IMG/VR virus record: IMGVR_UViG_3300027782_000058
Location: 27,080 to 91,079 of that record
Direction: 5' to 3' (one strand)
DNA length: 64,000 bases
Source of the DNA: a virus
A program made the position numbers and the translations under genes. Shown here one piece after another: positions 47,323 through 56,726 of the stretch; within the stretch, counting starts at the first letter, position 1; every line of letters begins with the position of its first letter. Under the pieces are notes generated by a model, which saw only the letters and a list, made by a program, of their open reading frames with translations, was not told the DNA's origin and searched no databases.

Positions 47323-50300
47323 GACAGAGAAGAAGAACATCGGACAAACGCTCAACGATGTTGAGAACCGGATCAAGAAGGTAGAGCGTAGAAGCACTCC
47401 TGTACTCGGCGTTGCTCAGGTTGGTACTGACAACATCGGTAGCAGTTCCGTCACCTATGACAAACTTTCAGAAGATGTCCGGGCTCTGCTCGACACACTG
47501 ATCAACTCTGTTGACTCGGTGTCAACCAACCTGTCCGACATTAACGTCTTGGCGAGCAATCTCTCAGACAGTACGAGTTATGCTCAGGCCACTGCTGACG
47601 GTAAGAACATCATCTACTACCAGAACATTGCTCCTGCCGATAGCCCAGACCTTAAAATAGACGACCTCTGGTTTGACACCGACGATGCGTACAAGCCGTA
47701 CCGATGGGACGGCACCGCATGGACAGCCGTGCCCTTCGGCAGCAACGCGATCTCTGACCTCAACGTCGGGAAACTGACTACCGGAACCCTAAGCGCCTCG
47801 ATGGCGATTCAGGTTGGAACTCTTGCCAACAACTCAAGCCGGATCGTTATTGATGGTGGCCTCAGCGCAGCAGGCATCCGACTCATCAGCCGTAACGGCT
47901 CAGGTGTCGACACGATCACAGTCAACCTTGATGCCAGTACCGGAAGCGCTTCGTTCCTCGGAGATATCACTTCGGGTTCGACGATCACCGGCTCGACTTT
48001 CAAAACTTCTACGAACGTTGGCAACGGCAGCACAGCGGGCGTCAAGATCGACTCCACAGGTGCCAACTTCTACAACGCCGCGTCATCGACTCCTGTCACC
48101 TCGATCAACTCGACTACTGGCGTCCTGAGTGCTACCGGAGCAACTATCTCTGGAACTCTGACAGCGACTGCCGGAACAATCGGTGGATTCACCCTCAGTG
48201 GTAGTTCCTTATCTGCAGGCTCTGCCGGAACCTTCGTCACGATGTCGACCGGGGCAACTGCGTTCTCTGCTGGAGGAGCCACTCCTGCCAGTGCTCCGTT
48301 CAATGTCTCGCAGGGTGGAGCATTGACTGCATCTAGTGCCACCATCACCGGAACGATTAATGCTACAGATGGTTTCTTCGGTGTAGACGGAACCAACGGC
48401 TGGAACATCAACTCCAACCTTCTGCAGTCGAAGTCTGTCTCCTCGAAGTCGATCACGCTCGACGCTGCCAACGCCAAGATCTACATTGCAAATGGGACCG
48501 GAACATACGGAAACGCAGCAACTGCTTTTTACGTTGATAGCACCGGACTGTTCTCCATCACAGACAAGTTACTGTTCGACCCCGGCCTGACAGACTCTGG
48601 CGGTTTCGCAACTCTCACTGTCATTGGACGCATTCGCGGTGCCATTGATAATGTTGCGATTGTCCCCCCAGACTCGTCCACTTATACAGTCACCGGAACA
48701 GTGATCTCTGGTACTACTCCAAACCAGACGGCAGTGCTGACGACTTCAGCAACTCACACTTTCCTTGTCGGTGACACAGTCATTGTTGCTGGGCTCACTG
48801 GTAGCGCTGCTCTTGCGAATGGCGCTTGGGAGATCACCGCAAAAACAACTAACACTCTCACTTTTACCGGGGTGTCTGGGGCAACTAACGGTACCTATAC
48901 TGGACTATCTGGCACCGCCCGTGTACGAGAACTTACCCTCGGGCTTCATCCGGCACTCAACGGATCACCAGCAGGCATTGGAATCAGGCTTGATGAATAT
49001 AACTACTGGTTCCTCAACAACAAGTTTCGAGTCGGTACTGCAGGCTCCTACGTCCTCTGGGATGGTACGACTCTGTCCGTCTCGGGCACGATCAACGCCA
49101 ATGCCGGTAACTTCACGAGCACCGTCACAGTAGGGAGCGGTGCTACAGCAGGAACTCTGACCGTCGGCACGAACGCGACTGCCACAAATAGGATCACGAT
49201 CACCGGAACTGACACAGCAGCGACTACCAAGATCTACTCCGGCACAGGGACGTTCACCAACGCGAATACCCCGTTCTACATGGATGCGTCCGGACAGTTC
49301 AGCCTCGGTGCAAACTTTGCAGTTAGCACTGCCGGAAACCTGTCTCTGGCTGGGACGATCACATCTGCTGCAACAATCACTGGTGGTGTGGTTCAAACAG
49401 GCGCACCATCCACTACAACTGCATCAGTTCAGATGAACGCTTCAGCCTCTGACTACATTTTTAAAGCATCTCCCAAACTAGGTAGTAGCACGTTGGCTGT
49501 AGCACTAAACAATACTGATACTCAGTTCACTATAGGCGTCTCTCTTGCTAACTATTCATCTTTCTCTGGAAATGTTCCACCATATATTGCTAGAGTCAAC
49601 AATAACGAATATGTGATGGTGACTGCTGGTCCTTGGTTTGGGCTATTCAATATGCTTCGTGGCGCTGGTCCAACAATGGTCTACGCATCAGCATTTTCTA
49701 GGTCTGGGAGCACTGTCACTGTCACCACGTCTGCGGCGCATGGCCTTGCTGCAAGTGACTCTGTGACTATTAGCGCCTTCTACGACTTCTACACTGAATG
49801 GTCTGGAAATTTTACAGTTCTTGCTACTGGTCTTACTACTACTCAGTTTCAAGTTACCAACGCTGCATCTACCAGCACATCAATCGAATTTGGTGGAGTC
49901 ATTTCAAAAAGATCCGTGGCTCCTCAGACTGCAGCCTCTGGAAGTACTTTTGTTCAAATCACTGAGTCATATATCCCACCGTTTAGTATCAGCGCATCTA
50001 ACGGATCTGCAACTCTTAGCCCCACTATTCGAGGTGGGTCACTAGAAGGCACGTTATTCACGGGTGTCTTTGGGTCTATCATTACTGGACTTAAATTCTC
50101 CCCTAACGACACAAGTATCGGAATTAGCACTGGAACCATTGAAGCGGTAAAACTTGACTCAAGTTCTCTCCCTCAAACTACATTCATATTAAGTGCATCA
50201 GATGGTGCGCTACGTCTCTATGGAACTACCCCCACCGTCTCACTTGCTAGTACTGGACATCCTCTTCAAATTGGGCTGTCTTCTGGATATAACTTGGCAT

Positions 50301-50902
50301 TTGGTACCGACAGTGGCGGCAGCAAGACAGTTATTCAATCTCGAAATGCCGGTGCTGCAGCAGCCCTACAGTTGAACGCTCTCGGTGGAAATGTTCAAGT
50401 AGGAGACTCTTCCAGTACGGTAACTATCTCTGGGCTTGTCACCGCTCCAAATATGAATGTCTACACATATGTCACAGAAACAGACATAACTTTGGCAGCC
50501 AACCAAACTACATATGCTGGTACTCCAGATGCTAGTACAGCGGGTGGAAGATCTTTTGTTGCTCCTGCTTCCGGATGTGTAGTTGTAACAATTTTATTTT
50601 TGTGTGCGTCAGGCACTGCCAATAGTGCTGCAATGTCTTTCCAAGTGCGTACAGGAGGGACTGTTGGATCAGGAACAATTGTGGTCCCAAACTCATCGCC
50701 ATCAACTGCAGACTATAATGCTAATGCTGTGTGGGCCTACGGTAACCCCGGAGGTAATCAGTACTTATCTTCATCATGGACTACTCGTGTCACAGGTCTG
50801 ACAGCAAACACTACTTATAATATAAAATTAGTTCACTACAACAGCGACACAGTAACAAGAGTCGTTGCTCGACGCAGGATCATTATCCAGCCAGAGTTCT
50901 AG
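47303..50902 (+). CDS. Tail fibre / receptor-binding-type protein, 1199 aa
   Basis: TTG start at 47303 overlaps the preceding gene by 20 nt, with GGAGGTGG about 8 nt upstream. A coiled-coil start (QTLNDVENRIKKVERR) is followed by a segment with DDLWFDTDDAYKPYRWDGTAW, common in tail-tip fibres. Then come long Thr/Ser/Gly/Ala-rich beta repeats (TSGSTITGSTFKTS, GVLSATGATISGTLTATAG) typical of beta-helical fibres, two or more FCCH-like modules, and a C-terminal jelly-roll-like domain (~1060-1199: FVAPASGCVVVTILFLCASG, LTANTTYNIKLVHYN) that could bind the receptor. No chaperone domain was seen. Confidence 0.75.
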   Translation: MATNRRRTEKKNIGQTLNDVENRIKKVERRSTPVLGVAQVGTDNIGSSSVTYDKLSEDVRALLDTLINSVDSVSTNLSDINVLASNLSDSTSYAQATADGKNIIYYQNIAPADSPDLKIDDLWFDTDDAYKPYRWDGTAWTAVPFGSNAISDLNVGKLTTGTLSASMAIQVGTLANNSSRIVIDGGLSAAGIRLISRNGSGVDTITVNLDASTGSASFLGDITSGSTITGSTFKTSTNVGNGSTAGVKIDSTGANFYNAASSTPVTSINSTTGVLSATGATISGTLTATAGTIGGFTLSGSSLSAGSAGTFVTMSTGATAFSAGGATPASAPFNVSQGGALTASSATITGTINATDGFFGVDGTNGWNINSNLLQSKSVSSKSITLDAANAKIYIANGTGTYGNAATAFYVDSTGLFSITDKLLFDPGLTDSGGFATLTVIGRIRGAIDNVAIVPPDSSTYTVTGTVISGTTPNQTAVLTTSATHTFLVGDTVIVAGLTGSAALANGAWEITAKTTNTLTFTGVSGATNGTYTGLSGTARVRELTLGLHPALNGSPAGIGIRLDEYNYWFLNNKFRVGTAGSYVLWDGTTLSVSGTINANAGNFTSTVTVGSGATAGTLTVGTNATATNRITITGTDTAATTKIYSGTGTFTNANTPFYMDASGQFSLGANFAVSTAGNLSLAGTITSAATITGGVVQTGAPSTTTASVQMNASASDYIFKASPKLGSSTLAVALNNTDTQFTIGVSLANYSSFSGNVPPYIARVNNNEYVMVTAGPWFGLFNMLRGAGPTMVYASAFSRSGSTVTVTTSAAHGLAASDSVTISAFYDFYTEWSGNFTVLATGLTTTQFQVTNAASTSTSIEFGGVISKRSVAPQTAASGSTFVQITESYIPPFSISASNGSATLSPTIRGGSLEGTLFTGVFGSIITGLKFSPNDTSIGISTGTIEAVKLDSSSLPQTTFILSASDGALRLYGTTPTVSLASTGHPLQIGLSSGYNLAFGTDSGGSKTVIQSRNAGAAAALQLNALGGNVQVGDSSSTVTISGLVTAPNMNVYTYVTETDITLAANQTTYAGTPDASTAGGRSFVAPASGCVVVTILFLCASGTANSAAMSFQVRTGGTVGSGTIVVPNSSPSTADYNANAVWAYGNPGGNQYLSSSWTTRVTGLTANTTYNIKLVHYNSDTVTRVVARRRIIIQPEF

Positions 50903-50915
50903 AAAGGAAGACTCA

Positions 50916-51227
50916 ATGGCAATTACAGCCGAGTATGTGGTGCAGACTGATAGCGGTGGATTTCCCTGCTGCTATCTGGTCATCTCAAGCGACAGTGTTG
51001 GAATCAACAGAGTAGAGTCAAATGTCGTGTCCGAGGCCCCAGCGATTGGTACCACTATCCTTGGGCAGTATCAGCAGGCGCTCAAGGATCGGGCTCAGGA
51101 GACTATAGACAGGGTCGTTGGAGCAGACTTTTCAGGAGCGTATGTGTCAGCATCTTGCATGGAGTACTCAACAATCGGAAGTCGACTTCTAGCCGTGGAA
51201 AACGCGATTCAGTCGCTGAGCCAGTAG
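50916..51227 (+). CDS. Hypothetical protein, 103 aa
   Basis: ATG at 50916 after AAAGGAAG, 13 nt downstream of the fibre gene. The product has YVVQTDSGGFPCCYLVISSD, then a helical part (QYQQALKDRAQETIDRVV) and ends in LLAVENAIQSLSQ. No family recognised. Its place suggests a small tail-tip or fibre-assembly protein. Confidence 0.7.
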   Translation: MAITAEYVVQTDSGGFPCCYLVISSDSVGINRVESNVVSEAPAIGTTILGQYQQALKDRAQETIDRVVGADFSGAYVSASCMEYSTIGSRLLAVENAIQSLSQ

Positions 51228-51292
51228 TTTTTCGAGTAGGATCATCCGTAGCACGACATGAAGCGACATACACACAAGGAGATAGATTAGAT

Positions 51293-51484
51293 ATGCCAGA
51301 CAACCAGACAACCACTCTTGAACTTGTGGCTCAGGAACTTCAGAACCGCATCGGGCAGATCACGAGCAACTACGAGACTCAGATCGCGCTGCTCAAGGCT
51401 CAAGCCACACAGCAGATCAACGACCTTCAGCAGAAGGTTCAGGATCTAGAAACAGCAGTTACCACTAAAGCATCCTCGAAGTAG
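51293..51484 (+). CDS. Small coiled-coil protein, 63 aa
   Basis: ATG at 51293 after AAGGAGATAG; longer in-frame readings lack a binding site and overlap the previous gene. The product is one long predicted coiled coil (LELVAQELQNRIGQITSNYE, AQATQQINDLQQKVQDLETA) with a short Lys/Ser end. Such proteins follow tail genes in many actinophages. No function known. Confidence 0.7.
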   Translation: MPDNQTTTLELVAQELQNRIGQITSNYETQIALLKAQATQQINDLQQKVQDLETAVTTKASSK

Positions 51485-51523
51485 GAGAGATGACTCTAAA
51501 AGACGACAAGACAGAGGTGTCTG

Positions 51524-51994
51524 ATGCATGAGGTACGAGACGGTTCACGCATCCTGAAATTCGATGGAGACCTTCTGGGGTCGTCCACCTCGTGGAGACG
51601 AGGGTCAGATCGATGGATCGAGTTTCAGTTGTTCAAGACCAAGAACGGGTCTTACATCCTGTCTCGGGTCGGGGTCTCTCTCGTCTTCCACGGCGCTGCC
51701 TGTCCTTTGGTCAAGAGGTACGGTCTTATTGAGGCTCAAGTGTCTGACCTTCGGGACAACGCAATCCCCTGCGAGACATGTACCCCGTCATCTGACCTGC
51801 CGGTGGTCTTCCCCGAGAAAGATCGGACATGGGCTCAGGTCAGTGAAGACCCGGAGGCAGTGCTCGATGCCCTCTACAAGTATGACCAAGGCGGTACTCG
51901 ATACCTGACAAACGTGGCTCATAGGCTTCTGGAGCAGGCGTCGAACATTGACTCTCAAATTGAGTCCGTGTACCGTATCGAGACAATTCCCTAG
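51524..51994 (+). CDS. Hypothetical protein, 156 aa
   Basis: ATG at 51524 after GAGGTG. The first half is beta-rich (RILKFDGDLLGSSTSWRRGS, RWIEFQLFKTKNGSYILSRV, SLVFHGAACPLVKRYG) and has a CETC pair near residue 87; the second half is helical (AVLDALYKYDQGGTRYLTNV, HRLLEQASNIDS). It resembles conserved actinophage proteins that display an E-F-x-x-x-x-K-x-x-x-G-x-Y-I-L-x-R strand, but no function is known to me. Confidence 0.75.
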   Translation: MHEVRDGSRILKFDGDLLGSSTSWRRGSDRWIEFQLFKTKNGSYILSRVGVSLVFHGAACPLVKRYGLIEAQVSDLRDNAIPCETCTPSSDLPVVFPEKDRTWAQVSEDPEAVLDALYKYDQGGTRYLTNVAHRLLEQASNIDSQIESVYRIETIP

Positions 51995-52004
51995 GAGGGT
52001 CAAC

Positions 52005-52166
52005 ATGCAGGAAGAGAATGCCAGTCCGCTCCGAGAAGGAGCGATCATGGCGCACGAGATGTACGAAGAACTCCGGAATGCTGGATTCAAGAGGCGTGAT
52101 GCCCTTGAATTACTGGCAAAGATGATGACTGGTGCGATTGGCGCTGGCATGGAGAGCGACGACTAG
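52005..52166 (+). CDS. Small helical protein, 53 aa
   Basis: ATG at 52005, six nt after AGGAGGG. The product (AHEMYEELRNAGFKRRDALE, LLAKMMTGAIGAG) resembles very short phage proteins encoded just before replication genes, with an acidic end. Longer in-frame readings overlap the previous gene. Function unknown. Confidence 0.7.
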   Translation: MQEENASPLREGAIMAHEMYEELRNAGFKRRDALELLAKMMTGAIGAGMESDD

Positions 52167-52186
52167 ACAGAGGGTGGGCAAGGAAA

Positions 52187-54022
52187 ATGACTGAACGACG
52201 AGAAGGACTAGAGGGAGTTCAACTTCACTACGTTGACTCCGTGGAGAAGGCCGAGGAGTTCCTTCGGTGGCTCAGCGAACGTAGGCCCGGATCAGCAGTG
52301 TCAGTCGACATTGAAACCGGGGAACTCCCCGGAAGAGATCGTAAGGACGCATTGTCTCCTTGGCATGGGACCATCCGTCTCGCTCAGGTGGGCGATGGCA
52401 TGCAGGGATGGTCTATCCCGTGGGGCGAGTGGTCTGGTGTCTTCTATCAGGGCATGGTGCCGTTTGACGGTCCAGTGGTCTGCCACAACATTGCCTTCGA
52501 GGCCAAATGGTTTGCTGTGCAGTCCCGGTGGAAGTTTCCGTGGCATCAGGCGCACGACACCATGATCATGGCGCACCTCATCGATCCGCTCGGGTCTGGT
52601 GCCCTCAAGCAACTAGCCGCGTATCACGTCGACTCCAAGGCTGTCGCTTTGCAGTCCACGCTTGATCAGCAACTCTCTGCCAATGGTTGGACGTGGGGTT
52701 CGGTCCCGACATCGTTCCAGCCTTACTGGTCATACGGTGCTCTGGACACCATCCTGACGATGCGTCTTTGGGAGAAGTTCTACGAGAAGTGCGGTCCGGG
52801 CGGTGCCTACGCGATCCCCTACGAGTTGGAGATGGCGACTCGCAGGATTGTGACGAGCATGGAGATCAACGGCGCTCGTGTTGACCTTGAGTATTCCAAG
52901 AAGAAGTATGAGCAATTGATCGACTACACCGAGTCCGTGAAGGACTGGTGCCGCAAGACATACAACGGAACCTCGATCACGTCGAATGCTCAGTTGGTTC
53001 GGCTCTTCGAGAGCCTTGGTGGAGAGATCACCGAGTACACGCCTACCGGAAACAAGTCTTGCACCAAGGACCAGTTGAAGTTGTTCGTCATCGGCGGTAA
53101 TCCCGAGGTCAAGGCTCTGGCTGAGGCCGTACTCGCGCAGCGCAAGGCTGACAAGTTGGCGGGCAGTTACTTTCTCAACTTTCTCAATCAGTCAATCGAC
53201 GGGTTCGTTCATCCGTCAGTGCGGACTCTCGGTGCTCGGACAGGACGTATGTCTATCACCGACCCAGCACTGCAGACGCTTCCTTCCGGAGACGCCACGG
53301 TTCGTAGGGCATTCATCCCAAAGGATGACGAACACGTCATCGTGTCCTCCGACCTCGATCAGGTCGAGTTCCGCCTGACAGCGGCTCTGTCCGGAGACGC
53401 TGACCTGATCCGTCTGTTCCACGACGCCGATGCGACTGGTGGAGATGCGTTCACCAGCATCATGCGCGACATCTACCAAGACCCCACCGCAACCAAGTCA
53501 GACCCGCGACGCAAGTTGGTCAAGGGCGTGGTCTACGGAAAGTTGTACGGCGCTGGAGTCGCGAAGATGGCCCTGACTGCAGGAGTCGCTGAGCCGCAGA
53601 TGAAGTCTGTCGTTGATGCCTTCGATGGTGCCTATCCCGGTGTGAAGAAACTGCAGCGGGATATCGAGAACGTCGGGATGCTTCGTCTTCGTGATGAGGG
53701 TCAGGGGTACGTCCTCACCCGAACTGGAAGACGACTGCCATGCGATGACGACCGTGTCTACTCGCTCACCAACTACTTGGTTCAGTCAAGTGCTGCGGAG
53801 GTGTTCAAGGCCAACCTCGTGAAACTCGATCAGGCTGATCTGACAGACATGATGATCGTGCCAGTACATGATGAGATCGTCCTTCAGGTTCCACGAGATG
53901 GTGCCGAGGAAGTCATGCATGTCGTTCAGCAGTGCATGACGACCTCTGAGGGATGGGCCATTCCACTGACCGCTGGCGTTGACGGTCCGTTCGACAACTG
54001 GGGACAGAAGTATGAGCACTAG
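52187..54022 (+). CDS. DNA polymerase I-like (family A) with 3'-5' exonuclease, 611 aa
   Basis: ATG at 52187 after AAGGAAA. The N-terminal proofreading domain has VDIETG (D41, E43) and CHNIAFEAKW. The polymerase domain has motif A SSDLDQVEFRL (D389), motif B with R442, K446 and Y450 in RRKLVKGVVYGKLYG, and motif C HDEIV (H561-D562-E563). At 611 residues it has no 5' nuclease domain, like T7-type phage polymerases. The residue matching E. coli F762 is Tyr (Y450), the variant linked to easy dideoxynucleotide use. It is the replicative polymerase, beginning the replication block. Confidence 0.9.
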   Translation: MTERREGLEGVQLHYVDSVEKAEEFLRWLSERRPGSAVSVDIETGELPGRDRKDALSPWHGTIRLAQVGDGMQGWSIPWGEWSGVFYQGMVPFDGPVVCHNIAFEAKWFAVQSRWKFPWHQAHDTMIMAHLIDPLGSGALKQLAAYHVDSKAVALQSTLDQQLSANGWTWGSVPTSFQPYWSYGALDTILTMRLWEKFYEKCGPGGAYAIPYELEMATRRIVTSMEINGARVDLEYSKKKYEQLIDYTESVKDWCRKTYNGTSITSNAQLVRLFESLGGEITEYTPTGNKSCTKDQLKLFVIGGNPEVKALAEAVLAQRKADKLAGSYFLNFLNQSIDGFVHPSVRTLGARTGRMSITDPALQTLPSGDATVRRAFIPKDDEHVIVSSDLDQVEFRLTAALSGDADLIRLFHDADATGGDAFTSIMRDIYQDPTATKSDPRRKLVKGVVYGKLYGAGVAKMALTAGVAEPQMKSVVDAFDGAYPGVKKLQRDIENVGMLRLRDEGQGYVLTRTGRRLPCDDDRVYSLTNYLVQSSAAEVFKANLVKLDQADLTDMMIVPVHDEIVLQVPRDGAEEVMHVVQQCMTTSEGWAIPLTAGVDGPFDNWGQKYEH

Positions 54023-54338
54023 CAAGTTTCTGAAGCGAGCCATTGAGGTGGCTGAGCGCAGTCGATGTCACTACCGTCATGGGTGCGTTGTCGTGTCCAA
54101 TGGAAAGGTGGTGGCGGCAGAGACTAATCGCAGGGTGGGAGATCCAGATAGTGAGTGGAGGAAGTCTCATATCCATGCGGAGGCAGCGGCACTGATGGCT
54201 GCCGGAGACAAGGCGTACGGAGCGACTGTGTACGTCGCTCGTGTGTCGAAATCAGGCGCTCCAGCAGAATCCCGCCCGTGCAAGAAGTGCGAGCGGCTCA
54301 TCGACAAGTACAAGGTTGCGACGGTGGTATGGACATGA
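54012..54338 (+). CDS. Cytidine/deoxycytidylate deaminase-like protein, 108 aa
   Basis: ATG at 54012 overlaps the polymerase gene by 11 nt. The protein has the zinc site of the deaminase family: HIHAEAAAL (His plus catalytic Glu) and SRPCKKCERLI (PCxxC), with the usual HGCVVVSNGKVVAAETNR strand pair before it. It is short for a dCMP deaminase (108 residues), so substrate (dCMP, cytidine or another base) is uncertain. Beside the polymerase, a role in nucleotide supply is likely. Its stop overlaps the next ATG. Confidence 0.8.
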   Translation: MSTSKFLKRAIEVAERSRCHYRHGCVVVSNGKVVAAETNRRVGDPDSEWRKSHIHAEAAALMAAGDKAYGATVYVARVSKSGAPAESRPCKKCERLIDKYKVATVVWT

Positions 54339-54814
54339 TCAGAGTCATCATTGCGGTGGACCCCGGAAAGACAACTGGAATCTCAGTGCTGCAGATCAAG
54401 CCTGATGAAGAGCCTGTGATCCTCGACTCGAACGAACTGATCGTCGAGGACTTTGCTCCGTATCTCCGGAATCAGTTCGATGCTTTCTGGATCGGACCTC
54501 GTGAGCCTGAGATCAAGATGGAGATCGTGTGCGAAAGATTCACGATCAACGCTCAGACAGTCCGAAACTCTCAGGCTCCGTGGTCACTTGAGCAGATTGG
54601 TGTTATGAAGCAGATTTGTCGTGACTACAACTACTCGGAGGACAAGATCATCTGGCAGCAGCCTGCAGACGCCATGAACATGTTCAATAATGAAAAGTTG
54701 AAGCGTCTAGGCTACTGGCATCGTGGAGGCAAGGATCACGCCAACGACTCGATCCGACACGCACTTCTACGAGCAGTCAAGGTTGGCTGGGTGCCGAAGG
54801 GTCTGCTAGGCTGA
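54335..54814 (+). CDS. RuvC-like Holliday junction resolvase, 159 aa
   Basis: ATG at 54335 overlaps the previous stop (ATGA). The RNase H-like fold is shown by IIAVDPGKTTGISVL (first Asp near residue 9), MEIVCERF (Glu near residue 67) and GGKDHANDSIRHALL (last acidic residue), the order of RuvC-type resolvases. It would cut branched DNA before packaging or during recombination. The stop codon lies at the left arm of the inverted repeat described at 54813-54856. Confidence 0.8.
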   Translation: MIRVIIAVDPGKTTGISVLQIKPDEEPVILDSNELIVEDFAPYLRNQFDAFWIGPREPEIKMEIVCERFTINAQTVRNSQAPWSLEQIGVMKQICRDYNYSEDKIIWQQPADAMNMFNNEKLKRLGYWHRGGKDHANDSIRHALLRAVKVGWVPKGLLG

Positions 54815-54856
54815 CACTTACAGCAAAACAATTCGTGGTACTTTCCTGTAAGTGTC
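54813..54856. promoter_or_regulatory. 11-bp inverted repeat flanking the helicase promoter
   Basis: GACACTTACAG (54813-54823) and CTGTAAGTGTC (54846-54856) are perfect inverted arms with a 22-nt middle. A promoter fits inside: CTTACA (54817-54822) as -35, 16-nt spacer, TACTTT (54839-54844) as -10. An operator or a terminator of the upstream operon are both possible. Confidence 0.6.
54817..54844 (+). promoter_or_regulatory. Promoter of the helicase operon
   Basis: CTTACA-N16-TACTTT. The GGTACTTT -10 context equals that of the early promoters at 7035 and 7479. It is followed by a ~60-nt leader and AAAGGGAGG before the ATG at 54912. Confidence 0.5.
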
Positions 54857-54911
54857 ATGGTGTACGATGTGGAAACGACGTAACGACGATGTGAAAGGGA
54901 GGTAGGCCGCA

Positions 54912-56726
54912 ATGACTGTTCTGGCCGAGATTGACCCGGACGGTAGGCGGATTAAGGTTGATCTGCCGTACCGTCTCAAGGAACTTGTGAAGGCCCTGCC
55001 GGGGTCATCTTGGGACTCCAAGGCTGAGGTGTGGCATGTGCCCCTCAGTTGGTCGTCCTGTCTGGCTCTTCGGTCTACGTTCAGGACTGACCTTGAGATC
55101 GGACCTGTGCTCTCTCAGTGGGCGTTTGATCTGCTCAATCAGCAGATCAACCCTGCCAATGCACTCCGTGAGGTTGAGACCGTCGAGGATCCCGCCAATG
55201 AGGATCTCTTTCCCCATCAGCGTGCCGGGGTAGCATTCCTCTCCACCGCCCGCCGTGCGCTTCTCGCAGATGAGCCGGGTCTGGGCAAGACCGCTCAGGC
55301 TATCCGTGCCCTCAAGGCTCTGCAGGACAAAGGAGACGATGTCTTCCCTGCTCTCATCGTCTGCCCCAACACGCTGAAGAAGAACTGGAAGCGCGAGTTC
55401 GAGCAGTGGTGGCCGGGGCTGAACGTTCAGGTCATCAAGGGAACCGCCACTCAGCGGCGCAAGCAATTCGCAAGCGAAGCCGATATCTATGTATGTAACT
55501 GGGAATCCCTGCGCTCTCACTCGCGTCTAGCCCCATACGGTTCCATTGCACTCAAGCGCTGCGTGGAGTGTGGTGGGCATGATGAGACTGTCTCGCTCAC
55601 TCGATGCGAGGTCCACGCTCGGGAACTCAACAGCATCGACTTCAAGTCTGTGGTGGCTGACGAGATTCACCGCTCCAAGGATCCCAAGTCCAAGCAGTCA
55701 CGGGCTCTGTGGGCCGCTACTGGAGACGCCGATATCAGATTCGCTCTCACTGGTACTCCCATCGCCAACAATGCTGTCGACCTCTGGGCGATCCTTCACT
55801 GGATCAGTCCCGAGAACTGGCCCACCAAGACCAAGTGGATCGACCGCTACGTCGACACGATGATGAACGCCTTCGGCGGAATGATCATTCTCGGCATCAA
55901 GCCTTCGATGGAGCAGGAGTTTCACCAGACGATCAATCCTCACATGCGACGGATGCTGAAGGCTCGTGTGCTTCCTTGGCTCCCTGAAGTCATGACTGAG
56001 CGACGAGACGTGGAGATGTCCACGAAGCAGAAGAAGGCATACGAGCAGATGCGCGACAACATGATCGCGGAGTTGGAGAACGACGGATCTGATGGCATCA
56101 TCACGGCCCCGAGTGTGCTGACTCAGACGACTCGTTTAGTACAACTTGCCAACTCGTATGCAGAGACTCACGTCGATGAGACGACCGGGGAGATGACACT
56201 CCGTCTGGCTGAGCCTTCATGCAAGGTCGACTCCTTGATGGATGACATCAAGAACGGGGACTTTGGTGACGACTCGGTGGCTGTATGCGCTGTGTCCCGT
56301 CAGTTGATCGAACTGCTCAGTGCCGCACTGACCAAGGCTGGTATTGAGCATGGCCTCATCACTGGAGCGCAGGACGAAGACGAGCGTCAGAAGTCGATTG
56401 ACGACTTTCAGTCAGGCAAGACCAAGTGGATCTTGTTCACGGCTCAGGCTGGTGGGGTCGGTGTCACCTTGACAGCAGCGCGTCGTCTTGTCATGCTTCA
56501 GCGTCCGTGGTCGCTGGTAGATCACAAGCAGGCTCTGGATCGTGTTCACCGTATCGGTTCTGAGATTCACGACTCGATCATCATCATGGACTACGTCACT
56601 GAGAACACGATTGAGGATCGGGTAATTCAGGCCCTTGAGGCAAAGGCAGACAACTTCGATCAGATCGTCCGAGACCGAGCCAAGTTGCTCGACCTTCTCA
56701 AGGATGACAAGTCAGGAAAATCATGA
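54912..56726 (+). CDS. SNF2-type helicase with HARP-like N-terminus, 604 aa
   Basis: ATG at 54912 after AAAGGGAGGT. Residues ~8-60 (IKVDLPYRLKELVKALPGSS, KAEVWHVPLS) resemble the HARP-type or related N-terminal DNA-binding part. The motor has Walker A DEPGLGKT (K126), DEIH (D250-H253), ALTGTPIAN and QALDRVHRIGS (motif VI). An insert near residue 220 has CVECGG and TRCEVH, a possible zinc knuckle. SNF2-like phage helicases act in replication fork remodelling or recombination. It overlaps the next tiny gene by ATGA. Confidence 0.85.
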   Translation: MTVLAEIDPDGRRIKVDLPYRLKELVKALPGSSWDSKAEVWHVPLSWSSCLALRSTFRTDLEIGPVLSQWAFDLLNQQINPANALREVETVEDPANEDLFPHQRAGVAFLSTARRALLADEPGLGKTAQAIRALKALQDKGDDVFPALIVCPNTLKKNWKREFEQWWPGLNVQVIKGTATQRRKQFASEADIYVCNWESLRSHSRLAPYGSIALKRCVECGGHDETVSLTRCEVHARELNSIDFKSVVADEIHRSKDPKSKQSRALWAATGDADIRFALTGTPIANNAVDLWAILHWISPENWPTKTKWIDRYVDTMMNAFGGMIILGIKPSMEQEFHQTINPHMRRMLKARVLPWLPEVMTERRDVEMSTKQKKAYEQMRDNMIAELENDGSDGIITAPSVLTQTTRLVQLANSYAETHVDETTGEMTLRLAEPSCKVDSLMDDIKNGDFGDDSVAVCAVSRQLIELLSAALTKAGIEHGLITGAQDEDERQKSIDDFQSGKTKWILFTAQAGGVGVTLTAARRLVMLQRPWSLVDHKQALDRVHRIGSEIHDSIIIMDYVTENTIEDRVIQALEAKADNFDQIVRDRAKLLDLLKDDKSGKS

